From: Notolepis coatsorum
Lineage: Eukaryota; Chordata; Actinopteri; Aulopiformes; Paralepididae
DNA length: 64,000 nucleotides
Assembly (NCBI GenBank): GCA_963971535.1
Contig: OZ020592.1
Coordinates: 54,126,150 to 54,190,149, forward strand
Reading direction: 5' to 3'
In this document: positions 40,371 to 50,243 of the stretch, one piece after another
How positions within the stretch are numbered: position 1 is the stretch's first letter
Layout: each line of letters opens with the position of its first letter
Translations under genes and position numbers: made by a program
Notes under the pieces: generated by a model
What the model saw: only the letters and a program-made list of their open reading frames with translations
What the model was told of the DNA's origin: nothing
Databases searched by the model: none

Positions 40371-42034
40371 TCTTTGAGGAAAAAGTGGAGAACATCCGCA
40401 GCTCCTTCTCCCAACCCCCACCCATTCCAAATGCTGAATCGAGAACCTCATCCTTCACTCTGTCATCTTTCTCTCCCATTACAGAAGCAGAGACCCTGAC
40501 ACTGGTAACGTCAAACCGTCCGACTACTTGCCAGCTGGACCAGCTACCCTCCCCACTCCTCCAGACCATAGCACCAGACATCCTCCCATTCCTAACTGCA
40601 ACCATCAACTCCTCACTCAACTCGGGGGTGGTCCCCACCTCCCTAAAACAAGCCAGAGTCACGCCGCTCATAAAAAAACCAACCCTGAACCCTACTGTCA
40701 TAGGCAACTACCGTCCTGTCTCTCTTCTCTCCTTCCTTTCTAAAACACTTGAACGTGCTGTATCCAACCAACTTACTACTTATCTCTTACAGAATGACCT
40801 CCTAGACCCTAATCAGTCAGGCTTCAGGACTGGTCACTCCACAGAGACAGCCCTCATTGCGGTCACAGAGGCACTTCACTTAGCAAAAGCGAAAGGCCTC
40901 TCCTCTGTCCTGATTCTCCTAGATCTATCTGCAGCCTTCGACACAGTCAACCACCAGATCCTCCTTGCGGCCCTCGCAGGAATGGGAGTGGCTGGCTCTG
41001 CGCTGACATGGCTGTCATCATACCTCAATGACCGCTCCTACCAAGTGTCATGGAGAGGGACCCTGTCGGCCACCCGCCCCCTGCGGACGGGTGTCCCCCA
41101 GGGCTCGGTTTTAGGACCCCTTCTCTTCTCCCTCTACACTAAATCACTGGGTAACATTATCACGTCTCATGGCTTCTCCTACCATTGTTATGCCGACGAT
41201 ACTCAACTCTTCCTCTCCTTCCCTCCCTCAGATATCCACGTCTCTGTGCGGATCTCGGCCTGTCTGTCCGACATCTCAGCCTGGATGACGTCCAACCACC
41301 TCAAACTGAACCTAAGCAAAACAGAATTGCTCCACCTGCCGGCCAAATCCTCCCCCCTAACCGACCTTTCAATCACAGTCGAGAATGCAGCTGTGACTGC
41401 GTCCCCGACCGCCAAGAACCTTGGTGTTGTCCTCGACGACCAGTTGAACTTCTCTGCTCACATCGCAGCGACGACCAGAACCTGCCGATTCCTCCTGAGC
41501 AACGTCAGAAGGATACGCCCCTTCCTGACAAAAGAAGCCACCCAACTCCTCGTCCAATCAACAGTCATCTCCCGCCTCGACTACTGCAATGCACTGCTCG
41601 CTGGCCTCCCGGCCACTGCCACTAAGCCTCTTCAACTCATTCAGAACGCAGCGGCCCGCCTGATCTCAAACCTACCGAAGTCGGCCCATGTCACCCCACT
41701 TCTTAGGGACCTGCACTGGCTCCCCATTGCTGCACGAATCCGCTTCAAGGCCCTCGACCTAGCATACCGTGCGGCAAAGGGAACCGCTCCCGCCTACCTC
41801 CGGTCAATGGTCTCTAACTACACACCCTCAAGACCCCTACGCTCTGCATCTTCTGGCCGCCTCAGACCTACTCCTATCCAAGCTCCGGGAGGGTCATCAA
41901 AGAGAAGTCGCCTATTCTCAGTCCTTGCCCCACAATGGTGGAATGAACTACCCACCCCAGTTAGGACAGCCGAATCACGTCCAATCTTTCGCCGTCGACT
42001 AAAGACGCACTTCTTCAACCATTATCTGAATTAA
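40319..42034 (+). CDS. L2 LINE reverse transcriptase, open frame (partial)
   Basis: 571 codons without interruption. The first ~17 residues come from gypsy sequence read in another frame; the LINE part starts about LFFEEKVENIRSSFS. RT blocks are in order: SLKQARVTPLIKKP (about residue 108), NYRPVSLL, QSGFRTGHSTETAL, LILLDLSAAFDTVNHQ (catalytic Asp near 208), GVPQGSVLGPLLFS (about 258-271) and YADDTQL (291-297). The conserved C-terminal domain is also present (SRLDYCNALLAGLP, AAARLISNLPKSAHVTPLL, LHWLPIAARIRFK) with a normal end (LKTHFFNHYLN). Complete ORF2 proteins also have an N-terminal endonuclease, which is missing here. The intact frame shows that the insertion is young. Confidence 0.9.
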   Translation: MLVTTLRDSSFLLPDPLFFEEKVENIRSSFSQPPPIPNAESRTSSFTLSSFSPITEAETLTLVTSNRPTTCQLDQLPSPLLQTIAPDILPFLTATINSSLNSGVVPTSLKQARVTPLIKKPTLNPTVIGNYRPVSLLSFLSKTLERAVSNQLTTYLLQNDLLDPNQSGFRTGHSTETALIAVTEALHLAKAKGLSSVLILLDLSAAFDTVNHQILLAALAGMGVAGSALTWLSSYLNDRSYQVSWRGTLSATRPLRTGVPQGSVLGPLLFSLYTKSLGNIITSHGFSYHCYADDTQLFLSFPPSDIHVSVRISACLSDISAWMTSNHLKLNLSKTELLHLPAKSSPLTDLSITVENAAVTASPTAKNLGVVLDDQLNFSAHIAATTRTCRFLLSNVRRIRPFLTKEATQLLVQSTVISRLDYCNALLAGLPATATKPLQLIQNAAARLISNLPKSAHVTPLLRDLHWLPIAARIRFKALDLAYRAAKGTAPAYLRSMVSNYTPSRPLRSASSGRLRPTPIQAPGGSSKRSRLFSVLAPQWWNELPTPVRTAESRPIFRRRLKTHFFNHYLN

Positions 42035-42250
42035 AAAAAAAAAAAAAAAAAAATCTAACCCTAACTAACCGTACTGTCATGCACTTGTCCTAATAAACTA
42101 ACCTACACTGTAGCACTCAACACTTTGATGAACATTGTTGCGCAGCTGATAGAGTTGTGCCCTTCCTGATGGCTTGTCGTACAGAACTTGTAAGTCGCTT
42201 TGGATAAAAGCGTCAGCTAAATGACTAAATGTAAATGTAAATGTAAATGT
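40370..42250 (+). mobile_element. L2-clade LINE, 5'-truncated, inserted in gypsy pol
   Basis: A 1.88 kb insertion in the same orientation as the gypsy. It carries the RT to C-terminus of ORF2, an A-run, and the L2/UnaL2-type 3' tail (gtcgctttggataaaagcgt, about 42193-42212) with atgtaa repeats at the end. Removing it joins the two parts of gypsy pol without obvious loss. No clear target duplication is seen, as is common for L2. Confidence 0.92.
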
Positions 42251-42251
42251 A

Positions 42252-44400
42252 GTCCTGGGTCGGCCCTGGCTCGCGCTGCATGAGCCCCACATCGCCTGGT
42301 ACTCCGGCACCATCAGGGGGTGGAGCTCCTCCTGTCATGCCCAGTGTCTTCAGGCGGCGTCCAGTCCTTCGCCCCGGAGTTCCCCTTGTGTGCCGCCCCC
42401 GGACCTCTCAACTATTCCCCCCGAGTACCACAACCTCGGGGAGGTTTTCAGCAAGTCCCGGGCTCTGGCCCTTCCGCCTCACCGGCCTTACGACTGTGCC
42501 ATCGACCTCCGCTCAGGGGCCCCCCTTCCCGGCAGCCGCCTCTACAGTCTGACTGTCCCTGAGAAGGCAGCGATGGAGAAGTACGTCTCTGAGTCCTTGG
42601 CAGCAGGCCTCATTCGGCCCTCTTCCTCCCCGGTGGCGGCCGGTTTCTTTTTTGTTGGGAAGAAGGATGGAGACCTTCGACCCTGCATTGACTATCGCCA
42701 ACTCAACGAGATCACCATTAAGAACAAGTATCCTCTTCCTCTCATGAACTCCACCTTCGAGCCCCTCACCCAGGCTACCGTCTTCACCAAACTGGACCTC
42801 CGGAGTGCCTACCATCTGGTCCGTATCCGAGAGGGCGATGAATGGAAGACCGCCTTCAAGACTCCCAGGGGTCATTACGAGTACCTGGTGATGCCGTTCG
42901 GCCTCACCAACGCTCCGGCGGTATTCCAGGCGCTCATGAACGACGTCCTCCGTGACATGCTGGAGGAGTTTGTGGTGGTATACCTGGACGACATCCTCAT
43001 CTTCTCCAAGACCCTCGAGGAACACGTCCAGCATGTCCGCCGTGTGCTGGAGCGCCTCCTCCACAATCGGCTCTTCGTTAAGGCAGAGAAGTGCCGTTTC
43101 CACTCCGACTCCGTCGATTACCTAGGCTTCATCGTGGAGAGCGGCCTGACCCGGGCTGACCCTCGCAAGATCCGGGCCGTGGAGGAGTGGCCGGAACCCA
43201 CCTCTCGGAAGGAGCTACAGAGCTTCCTCGGGTTCGCAAACTTCTACCGGAGATTCATCCGGAACTACAGCCAGGTGGCGGAACCACTTTCCAGGCTGAC
43301 CTCTCCCTCCCTGCCGTTTGACTGGTCTCCAGCGGCCTGCGCTGCGTTCCGTTCCCTCAAGAAGAGGTTCACCACCGCCCCGGTCTTGCTCCACCCAGAC
43401 CCCAAGAGGCAGTTCATTGTGGAGGTGGACGCCTCGGATACTGGACATGGGGCTATCTTGTCTCAGCGGTCGGCGACGGACCAAAAGGTCCATCCGTGCG
43501 CTTTCTACTCACGTCGTTTCCTTCCTGCCGAGAGGAACTATGACATTGGCAACCGGGAGCTGCTGGCGGTAGTGGTTTCCTTGGAGGAGTGGTGTCATTG
43601 GTTGGAGGGGGCCGAGGAACCGTTCACCATTTGGACGGACCATAAGAACTTGACGTACATCCGTGCATCCAAGTGCCTCAACGGGCGGCAGGCAAGGTGG
43701 GCCAGCTTCCTCAGTCGGTTCGACTTCTCGCTGACTTTTCGCCCTGGGTCTCGCAACACGAAGGCCGACTCTCTGTCCCGGTTACACTCCAAGGGGGCTC
43801 CAACCACTGAGGATCCGACTCCCATCCTCCCAGAGGCCAGGGTGGTGGGAGTGGTCACCTTGGGCATCGAAACCGTGGTCAGGCGTGCCCTACGTTTCCA
43901 TCCCGCTCCCAGCAACGTACCCGTTCATCGCCTCTTCATCCCCGACTCAGTCCGGTCCCGGGTTATCCAATGGGGCCATACCAGCCGGTTTGCCTGCCAC
44001 CCCGGCGTTCATCGCACTTTCTCCTTTCTGGCTCGTCGATTGTGGTGGCCCACCATGAGGAACGACGTCAAGGAGTTTGTTCTGGCCTGCACGGTCTGCG
44101 CCCGCAGCAAGGCCTCCCACCAGGCACCCTCCGGGCTATTACAGCCATTTCCCATTCCGAGCCGCCCTTGGTCCCATGTGGCGTTGGACTTCATCACGGG
44201 TCTTCCATCGTCCCAGGGAAACACGTGCCTTCTGACTGTGGTGGATCGGTTCAGCAAGGGGGTTCACCTTGTGGCCCTTCCCAAGCTTCCTTCAGCTTCC
44301 GAGACAGCGGACCTCCTGACAAGCCACGTGTTCCGCCTCCATGGTTTCCCCCAGGACGTCGTCTCGGGCCGGGGTCCCCAGTTCACTTCCCAGGTATGGA
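42252..44400 (+). pseudogene. pol: Gypsy pol: RT, RNase H, integrase (to frameshift)
   Basis: An open frame from 42390 gives RT ([41 protein letters not shown] at residues 198-203 of that frame). RNase H follows (VDASDTG with Asp347, Glu390, IWTDHKN with Asp417). The integrase has its HHCC zinc residues (His530, His537, Cys567, Cys570) and first catalytic Asp600. At residue 660 the motif reads [10 protein letters not shown], where the family has DVVSDRGPQF. Thus the second catalytic Asp is Gly (codon ggc, 44367-44369). Near 44398 roughly 17 bases are missing after SQVW and the frame shifts. Together these inactivate the integrase. Confidence 0.92.
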
Positions 44401-45306
44401 TTGGGGGCAACTGTCAGTCTTTTGTCTGGTTATCATCCCCAGACCAACGGACAAACAGAGAGGATGAACCAGAGCGTGGAGTCTGCTCTCCGTTGTGTTG
44501 CCGCCGAGAGACCCGCTTCCTGGAGCCGGTTCCTTCCCTGGGTCGAGTACGCCATCAACTCCCTGGTCAGTTCCGCCACCGGCCTCTCGCCATTCAAGGT
44601 ATCCCTGGGCTACCAACCCCCTCTTTTCCCTGCACAGGAGTCGGAAGTGGCAGTTCCCTCCGTGCAGGATCATCTCGACCGGTGTCGTCAGGTCTGGGAG
44701 ATCACCAGGACTGCACTGCTCCGGTCATCGGAGCGCGCCAGTCGTGGAGCTGACCGACGCCGGATCCCTGCGCCGACGTACCACCCTGGGCAGAGGGTAT
44801 GGTTGTCCGTCAAGGATCTTCCGCTTCGATCCTCAGCCAAGAAGCTTAACCCCCGGTTCGTCGGCCCTTTTGAGATCCAGAAGGTGCTCAGTCCTGCGGC
44901 GGTGAGTCTTAAGCTTCCTGCGTCCATGCGCATTCACCCCGTTTTCCATGTGTCCCGGGTTAAACCTGTCTCTCTCAGTCCCCTGATGCCTCCTGCTCCA
45001 GATCCGCCTCCTCCCGAGATGGTGGACGGACACCCCCAGTGGAAGGTCCGTCAGCTCATGGACGTCCGACGGCGGGGACGGGGGTTCCAGTACCTGGTGG
45101 ACTGGGAGGGATACGGTCCGGAGGAACGGAGCTGGGTCTCCCGCCAGCTCATCATGGACCCCGCCCTGGTCACCGACTTCCATCGGTCCCATCCGGGGAA
45201 GCCGAGGCCGGGCGGGTCGCCGGGTGGCTCCTGTGGAGGGGGGGGTACTGTGAGGATTGGTCCGATTCCGCACGCTTCAAGGTACCAATTACCTTCGCGC
45301 ACCTGA
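44400..45306 (+). pseudogene. pol: Gypsy pol: integrase C-terminal part with chromodomain
   Basis: Continues in the shifted frame with [20 protein letters not shown], which holds the last catalytic Glu. Then come the GPF segment ([15 protein letters not shown]), [11 protein letters not shown], and a chromodomain ([20 protein letters not shown], then [13 protein letters not shown]) at about 45040-45150. Chromodomains in this position define the chromovirus branch of Ty3/gypsy and help target integration to marked chromatin. The frame ends inside the 3' LTR, after a polypurine tract gtggaggggggggtac (about 45233-45248). Confidence 0.9.
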
Positions 45307-45965
45307 AGTGAGTTCTAATCAGCTCGGTGGAGCGCTTTATATACTCTGGTGTTCCTACCGTTCTGTTTCGGGTTGTTTTGGATTACCACTGGCTGCTGCT
45401 TGTTTCCTCCCGTGTTGTACCTCGTCTGTTTTTTCTCCAGGACGTCTATGGAAGTCGCCGCTGTTGCTTTTCTCTGCCATCCGTTGGATCTCTGCCTCAT
45501 AGACCGCTTTGCGCAATTGCGCCTTGGTGAGTTTTGGAACGTACTTTTTTTGGATACTCTGTTTTTCTCGCATTTTCCTGGACTCGGGACCTTTCTGTTT
45601 TTTGTGTGTTTGGGTAACACTGAAGAGGAGCCGCTTGTTGTTGTTACTGACTCAGCTAAACAATTCTGGACTGCATTGTATTCCGTTCGCTCGTCTTGTT
45701 GACATTATCTCTCTCGCTGTTTTCCAGAGTGGATCGTCAAGTAGCTGCAGAGCCGCAGAGTCAGAGGCGCAGCGCCACAGTGCCGTCTCTGCTCTGAATT
45801 ACGAGCTGCAGAGCCGCAGACAACTCTGGCAAGAACATTTTCTCCCCTTGTGCTTTTTGTTGTTTTCGCTCATTTCTGTTTTGTAAATAAATACGCCCTG
45901 GTTTTTGGCTAACTCTGAACTACCTGTCTGTGCCGTGCTGTTGGGGTTGTTTACAAACCATAACA
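45249..45965 (+). repeat. 3' LTR of Ty3/gypsy chromovirus
   Basis: 717 bp, TGTGAGG to CATAACA, followed by the target duplication aggtt (45966-45970). TATATA is at 45338-45343 and AATAAA at 45886-45891. The 10-base motif that in the 5' LTR pairs with the primer site is changed at two positions here (ttcgggttgt, 45367-45376). About a dozen differences from the 5' LTR in about 717 bp (roughly 1.5-2%) indicate an insertion of modest age. Confidence 0.95.
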
Positions 45966-45970
45966 AGGTT

Positions 45971-46208
45971 GGTAAATACCGGACATGTCACCCATCTCTC
46001 TCTGAAGGTCCCTGTGGCTAAAACCCTGAGTGCGCGCTGAACTTGTAGGTGTGTGGAGGCACAGGATTTGACCGGCATATGAATTGTGTCTGAGTTGAGG
46101 CTCCAGAGTATTGCATACATCTAAAAGGACCGCTCTTGGCAATCTGAAACGGTTAAGCAGCCACTCATCTGGCAGTGCGCATAGATTTAAGTCCAGTACG
46201 TGCTCCAA
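45971..46208 (-). pseudogene. PIF/Harbinger transposase fragment
   Basis: Minus-strand translation gives DEWLLNRFRLPRAVLLDVCN and, one frame away, VLATGTFRE and MGDMSGIYQP. These correspond to the N-terminal part of Harbinger-type (HARBI1-like) transposases, where the order is RFRLPR...LATGTFQREIGD.SGISQ. At least one frameshift is present. The gypsy element lies directly after GIYQ, so it integrated within this gene. The expected remainder left of 38215 is not convincingly recognisable. Confidence 0.65.
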
Positions 46209-46210
46209 GT

Positions 46211-46214
<4 letters not shown>

Positions 46215-46264
<50 letters not shown>
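46215..46264. repeat. (TC)n microsatellite
   Basis: About 50 bp of TC repeats upstream of the Harbinger fragment. Confidence 0.95.
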
Positions 46265-46268
<4 letters not shown>

Positions 46269-47394
46269 CAGGCATATAGTAGACCATTCTCTCTACTACT
46301 ACACGTTTTGCACTTGTTTATTTTTTTATATTTTTTTTAGTACTTATACCTTGAGTACTTCTGATTTAAAAACATCAAGGTAGTCTGTTAAACAATTTTG
46401 CACTGAAACCCATAGTGTATAACACTAAATATTATCATTACACAACTCTGGTAGAACATCTCACTATCTCAAACCCGCCCTCTTTTCTTGATCCTCCAAT
46501 CACAACTGTTGCTTTTTTCTGACAAAAGAGGGCAGAGTTTGAGATCAGGTCCTTTACAAGTAGGCATACTGTCTAGTGAATATACTGCACACAGGGGCAT
46601 TGCACCATATGTCCTATATCTTAAAGCAGACCTGGGCATTGTACGGCCCGCGGGCCGGATACGGCCCGCGGGATGATTCTGACCGGCCCGCGAAAGATTA
46701 CATGATAATAAAAAAAAATAAAAAAAATATATTTATTTTAATACAATATACGCTTACCTAGGATTTGACTTGATTCAACAACAAAGCAGTCGGGGCAAGC
46801 CGAAAACGGTCGAAAGTGTGGTTATTTGAAGTTTGGATTTCTTTTTTCACAACTGAGGTAGGTAGATTAAATTCTTGGAGACTAAAGTACAGAAAAAGGG
46901 TACCATTGGGTACCGGTATCGATTCACAGGTACCGGTACATATCGGTTCAAATGTGAACGGTACCCATCCCTACTGAACACACAACTGCAGGGCAAGGGC
47001 ATTTTTGCTCATGAAATGCATAGCCATGTGAAAGCCTTCATGACAAAGTTGCAATTAATTTCAAGGCAACTAGGCAGCAACAATCTCAAACACATGAAAA
47101 CCCTGAAAGAAGTCAAACCATCAGCTGATCACCGGCACAGGTACTCATCCATGTTGGGAGCACTGCATGATGAATTTTCAAGGCGTTTTTGTTATGGTTT
47201 GTAACCGACCCCAATCGCACAACACAAGACAGGTATGAGAGTAAGCCAAGAACTGGGCATTTATTGAAACACACAGAAAACGGCACTGTCCCTTTAAGGG
47301 AGAACACAAATTACTGGAAAACAAGAATGGGAAAAGGGCACAGTGCCCTTTAGGAGGCGAGCTGGCTAAGGGGAAGGCTAAGGGAACTGGACCA

Positions 47395-47720
47395 GGGCAA
47401 GGGAAAAGGGCAGGAACAGGGAGGACTAGGAGGACCGGACGGGATGACTAGGAGGACTGGACAGGGAGGGCTAGGAGGACTAGAGAGGGGAAACAGGGAC
47501 AGAGGCTCGCGGAGGCGGGCTGGGGAGAGGGAGGACTGGAAGGACTAGACAGGGAGGACTAGGATGACTAGGAGGACTGGGAGGACTGGACAGGGAGGAC
47601 TAGGAGGTCTAGACGGACTGGACGGACTGGACAGGGAGGACTAGAGAGGGGAAACAGGGACAGAGGCCCGCGGAGGCGGGCTGGGGACAGAGAGGACTAG
47701 GAGGGCTAGACGGACTGGGA
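47395..47720. repeat. Degenerate minisatellite, ggactaggaggactgga type
   Basis: Irregular repeats of ggactaggaggactggacag and a larger duplication containing gaggggaaacagggacagag (about 47486 and 47646). Confidence 0.85.
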
Positions 47721-47929
47721 TACAAGCATTAGAAGAATGTTGCTGCTCTGCAGCTTCTCCCGGGAAGGCTCGTCTGAGGAATTAGACAGTGACGTCAGAG
47801 CCGCTCTGCAGAATCCTCTCGGCAGCTCTCCGAGGTGGTAAACGGGACAGAGAGGGAGAGAGAGAGCGGGTTAGCTCAGAGTACAGTTGGGAACAGAGCA
47901 GGTGACAGGAGAAGTGACTTGTTCCAAAA

Positions 47930-48150
47930 CAGATACTCCAGTGACTGAATCTTCGGTGTAATACACACTGTGAGTAAAGTCCAACAACAATCCACGTGAT
48001 AGAATCTTCGGTGCAAATAGACACAGTGAGCGAAGTTCCAATAATAATCCAAGGTGATAATATCTTCGGTGCAAATACACACAGTGAGCGATGTTCCAAT
48101 AATAATCCAAGGTGATAATATCTTCGGTGTGAATACACACAGTGAGCAAA
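47930..48150. repeat. Tandem array, about 60-bp unit, 4 copies
   Basis: Units contain atcttcggtg(c/t)aaatacaca, cagtgagc and ttccaataataatccaaggt. The minus-strand frames with HRRYYHLG repeats are array artefacts. Confidence 0.9.
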
Positions 48151-48399
48151 GTTCAAGCAAATATTATCCCAAATGAACTATCCAAAAAAGCAGGCACAGG
48201 GTGAGTGACAGTCTGAACAAAGCAGGATCTCTTCAGTGTTTAAACAACACACGAAAAACGATAGGGTCAAAAAGACAGTCTTGCAAACTCACCCAGGCGC
48301 TGTGCGTAAAGAGAGCAGGATCAAAACAGGGGGAGCGCGTCGCTACGGGGAACGGGTTGTCCAGCGTCGTTACCGGGAACGGGTTGTCCAAGCGGAGGT

Positions 48400-48650
48400 C
48401 TGGGTGGTGCGCGTCTAGAGTGCGTCAGGATGCGCGTCTGGATGCGCGTCTGGAGTGAAGAGCGCGTCAGGCTCGGAGGTCTGGATGAGCGTCTGGAGTG
48501 CGTCTGGATGCGCGTCTGGATGCGCGTCTGTAGTGAAGAGCGCGTCAGGCTCGGAGGTCTGGATGAGCGTCTGGAGTGCGTCTGGATACGCGTCTGGATG
48601 AAGAGCGCGTCAGGCTCGGAGGTCTGGATGGTGCGCGTCTGCTTTGAGTA
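48400..48650. repeat. Tandem repeats, gatgcgcgtctggagt type
   Basis: Short units of ggatgcgcgtctggagt are nested in longer repeats of about 84 bp carrying gaagagcgcgtcaggctcgg and aggtctggatgagcgtctgg. Confidence 0.85.
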
Positions 48651-48664
48651 CGCGCCGGTACGGA

Positions 48665-48900
48665 GAGCGCATCTGCTGCGCGGAGGTCTGGAGTGGAACA
48701 CCGGAATACCTCCCGTAGAGGTTTAGAGAGCGCAGTGCGGTGTCTCCTTCCAGGCAAACGGCGACAGGTGGCGAAGGCTTGTGCGCATCTGGCGCGGAGG
48801 TCTGGGGTGGAACACTGAAATACCTCCCGTAGAGAATTAGGGAGCGCAGTACAATATCTCCCTCCAGGCAACGGCGACAGGTGGCCAAAGCTAGCACCTC
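48665..48900. repeat. Tandem duplication, about 118-bp unit, 2 copies
   Basis: Two copies of a unit with gcgcggaggtctgg(a/g)gtggaa, acctcccgtagag and cggcgacaggtgg. Confidence 0.85.
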
Positions 48901-50243
48901 GTCTCACGCCTGAGATAAAACAGCATACAGACAGAAACAGAACTCCCGTAGGAGCCTATAGACAGAGAACCTCCCGAAGGAGTTAGGTGATAGAGATATG
49001 ATACGGAACGACCCGACCGGAACTGAGGGGAGAGCGAGGTACTTAAAGCCCACAAGGGAACTAATTAGAATGCACATCAGGTGCGTGAAGGTAATTGATA
49101 CTTGAAACTAGAAGTGTGTGTTCGGCACCAGACCAATCAAACACATCATGACAGGTAGTCCAAGGGTGTGGCTGCTGAAGAGCAAACGAACGCGAGGGTG
49201 GGGGCTAGTGAAGTGAGGAGACAGGGAATTAAAGTACAGGGAACAGGAATTAAAGGTCCAGGGAGAGGAGAACCTCACAGTTTTCAAGATTTCAAAAAGG
49301 TTGAGGATGAAATGCAGCTGGTTTCCTCTCCCTTTACCTGCAGTGTTGATAGTGCACCCACTGATGTTCAGCTTGAACTCATTGACCTGTAGTCTGATTC
49401 ACTACTGAAAGAGCACTTTAGGTCAGCATCACTGCTAGAGTTCTACTCTGCTCTCAAGGAGGAGAACTTTCCAAACATGAGAAGACATGCTCAGAAGATG
49501 TTGGTTCTCTTTGGATCCACCTATATGTGAACAGACATTCTCAGTCATGACGTTTACCAAGTCCAGGTACAGATCCTCTCTCACTGATGAACATCTGGCA
49601 GCTGTGCTTCGCATCTCCACCTCAGACATGCAACCTGACTTTGATGGACTTGTTAAAGCTTAACAGAGACTGGATTTATCACACTGAATGAAGAAAAAAA
49701 AGAGCTGAAGAACACTAAAATGTGGAAATATAACTAATATATATAAGGTTTTTTTTGCACAGTTCTGAAAACATTAAATGTTTAATATAGGCATGTAAAG
49801 TAAAAAAGGCTACTGGGACACTTTTCTTTACACAGTTCAGTGACATGTCTTGTTTATTTTGGCTATAAGATGATGTGATGTCTTTAGAAAGCTAGGAAAA
49901 TCCTTGTTTCAATAGTATATGAAACTCAAAATAATAACTTTATTTGTATAGCACTTTTTCATACATGCCCTTTGTTATTAATGTTTCACATTTTGTTTAT
50001 TATTTTGGAAATAAATTCTATTTGAATAAATGATATTTTTGAAAGCTAACCCACCTTTTAATTGCCAAATAATAACATACACTCTTACCAGGGGTCAAAA
50101 CAATGCCATTTACTGCTTTTTATATAGAAATAAAATGTATATTATGCATAATTGAGTTTGGAATTTTGGCCCGGCCCTCCAACATATTTTCAGTTGCTCA
50201 TTCGGCCCCCCGGGAAAAATAATTGCCCACCCCTGTCTTAAAG

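Larger units (their letters stand above)
47190..49279 (-). mobile_element. Solo LTR, reverse orientation, 2090 bp, gypsy chromovirus type
   Basis: Plus-strand ends are TGTTATGGTTTGTAACC and CCTCACA, with the 5-bp duplication gtttt at 47185-47189 and 49280-49284. On the minus strand it starts TGTGAGG and ends TTACAAACCATAACA, the same termini as the LTR at 38220. The TATA-like TTTAAG (complement of 49042-49047) is followed 30 bp later by gtcgggtcgt (complement of 49008-49017). AATAAA is at the complement of 47260-47265. The body contains several tandem arrays and is otherwise unlike the 716-bp LTR. Confidence 0.88.
46974..49662 (+). pseudogene. hAT transposase, two exon-like pieces around a solo LTR
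   Basis: The left piece translates as LNTQLQGKGIFAHEMHSHVK ... SMLGALHDEFSRRF. After skipping the LTR and one duplication copy the frame resumes with DFKKVEDEMQLVSSPF, so the insertion site is exactly in register. The right piece contains the hAT C-terminal dimerisation region (KSRYRSSLTDEHLAAVLRIS). Damage besides the insertion includes an in-frame TAG at 49390-49392 and a 2-base loss near 49527 within the STY.CEQTFS motif. The protein resembles the hAT group that includes the GTF2IRD2-type and ZBED-like domesticated proteins. The N-terminus with DNA-binding finger is missing. Confidence 0.82.
46627..50235 (+). mobile_element. hAT transposon, split by a solo LTR, 8-bp target duplication
   Basis: Flanked by tcttaaag at 46619-46626 and 50236-50243. 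Ends read inward are CAGACCTGGGCATTGTACGG and CAGGGGTGGGCAATTATTTT, with ggcccgcgg-type blocks inside both. Transposase pieces lie at 46974-47189 and 49285-49662. A relic of another hAT end (aacggtacccatcccta, 46952-46968) sits where the transposase N-terminus should be. The element is dead. Confidence 0.92.

Noticed and set aside
42513-43103. 196-codon antisense frame within gypsy pol
   Set aside because: Shadow of the RT coding strand; GC-rich coding DNA often leaves the antisense frame open.
47782-48160. Three overlapping minus frames with HRRYYHLG-type repeats
   Set aside because: They are the three frames of a 60-bp tandem array inside a solo LTR.
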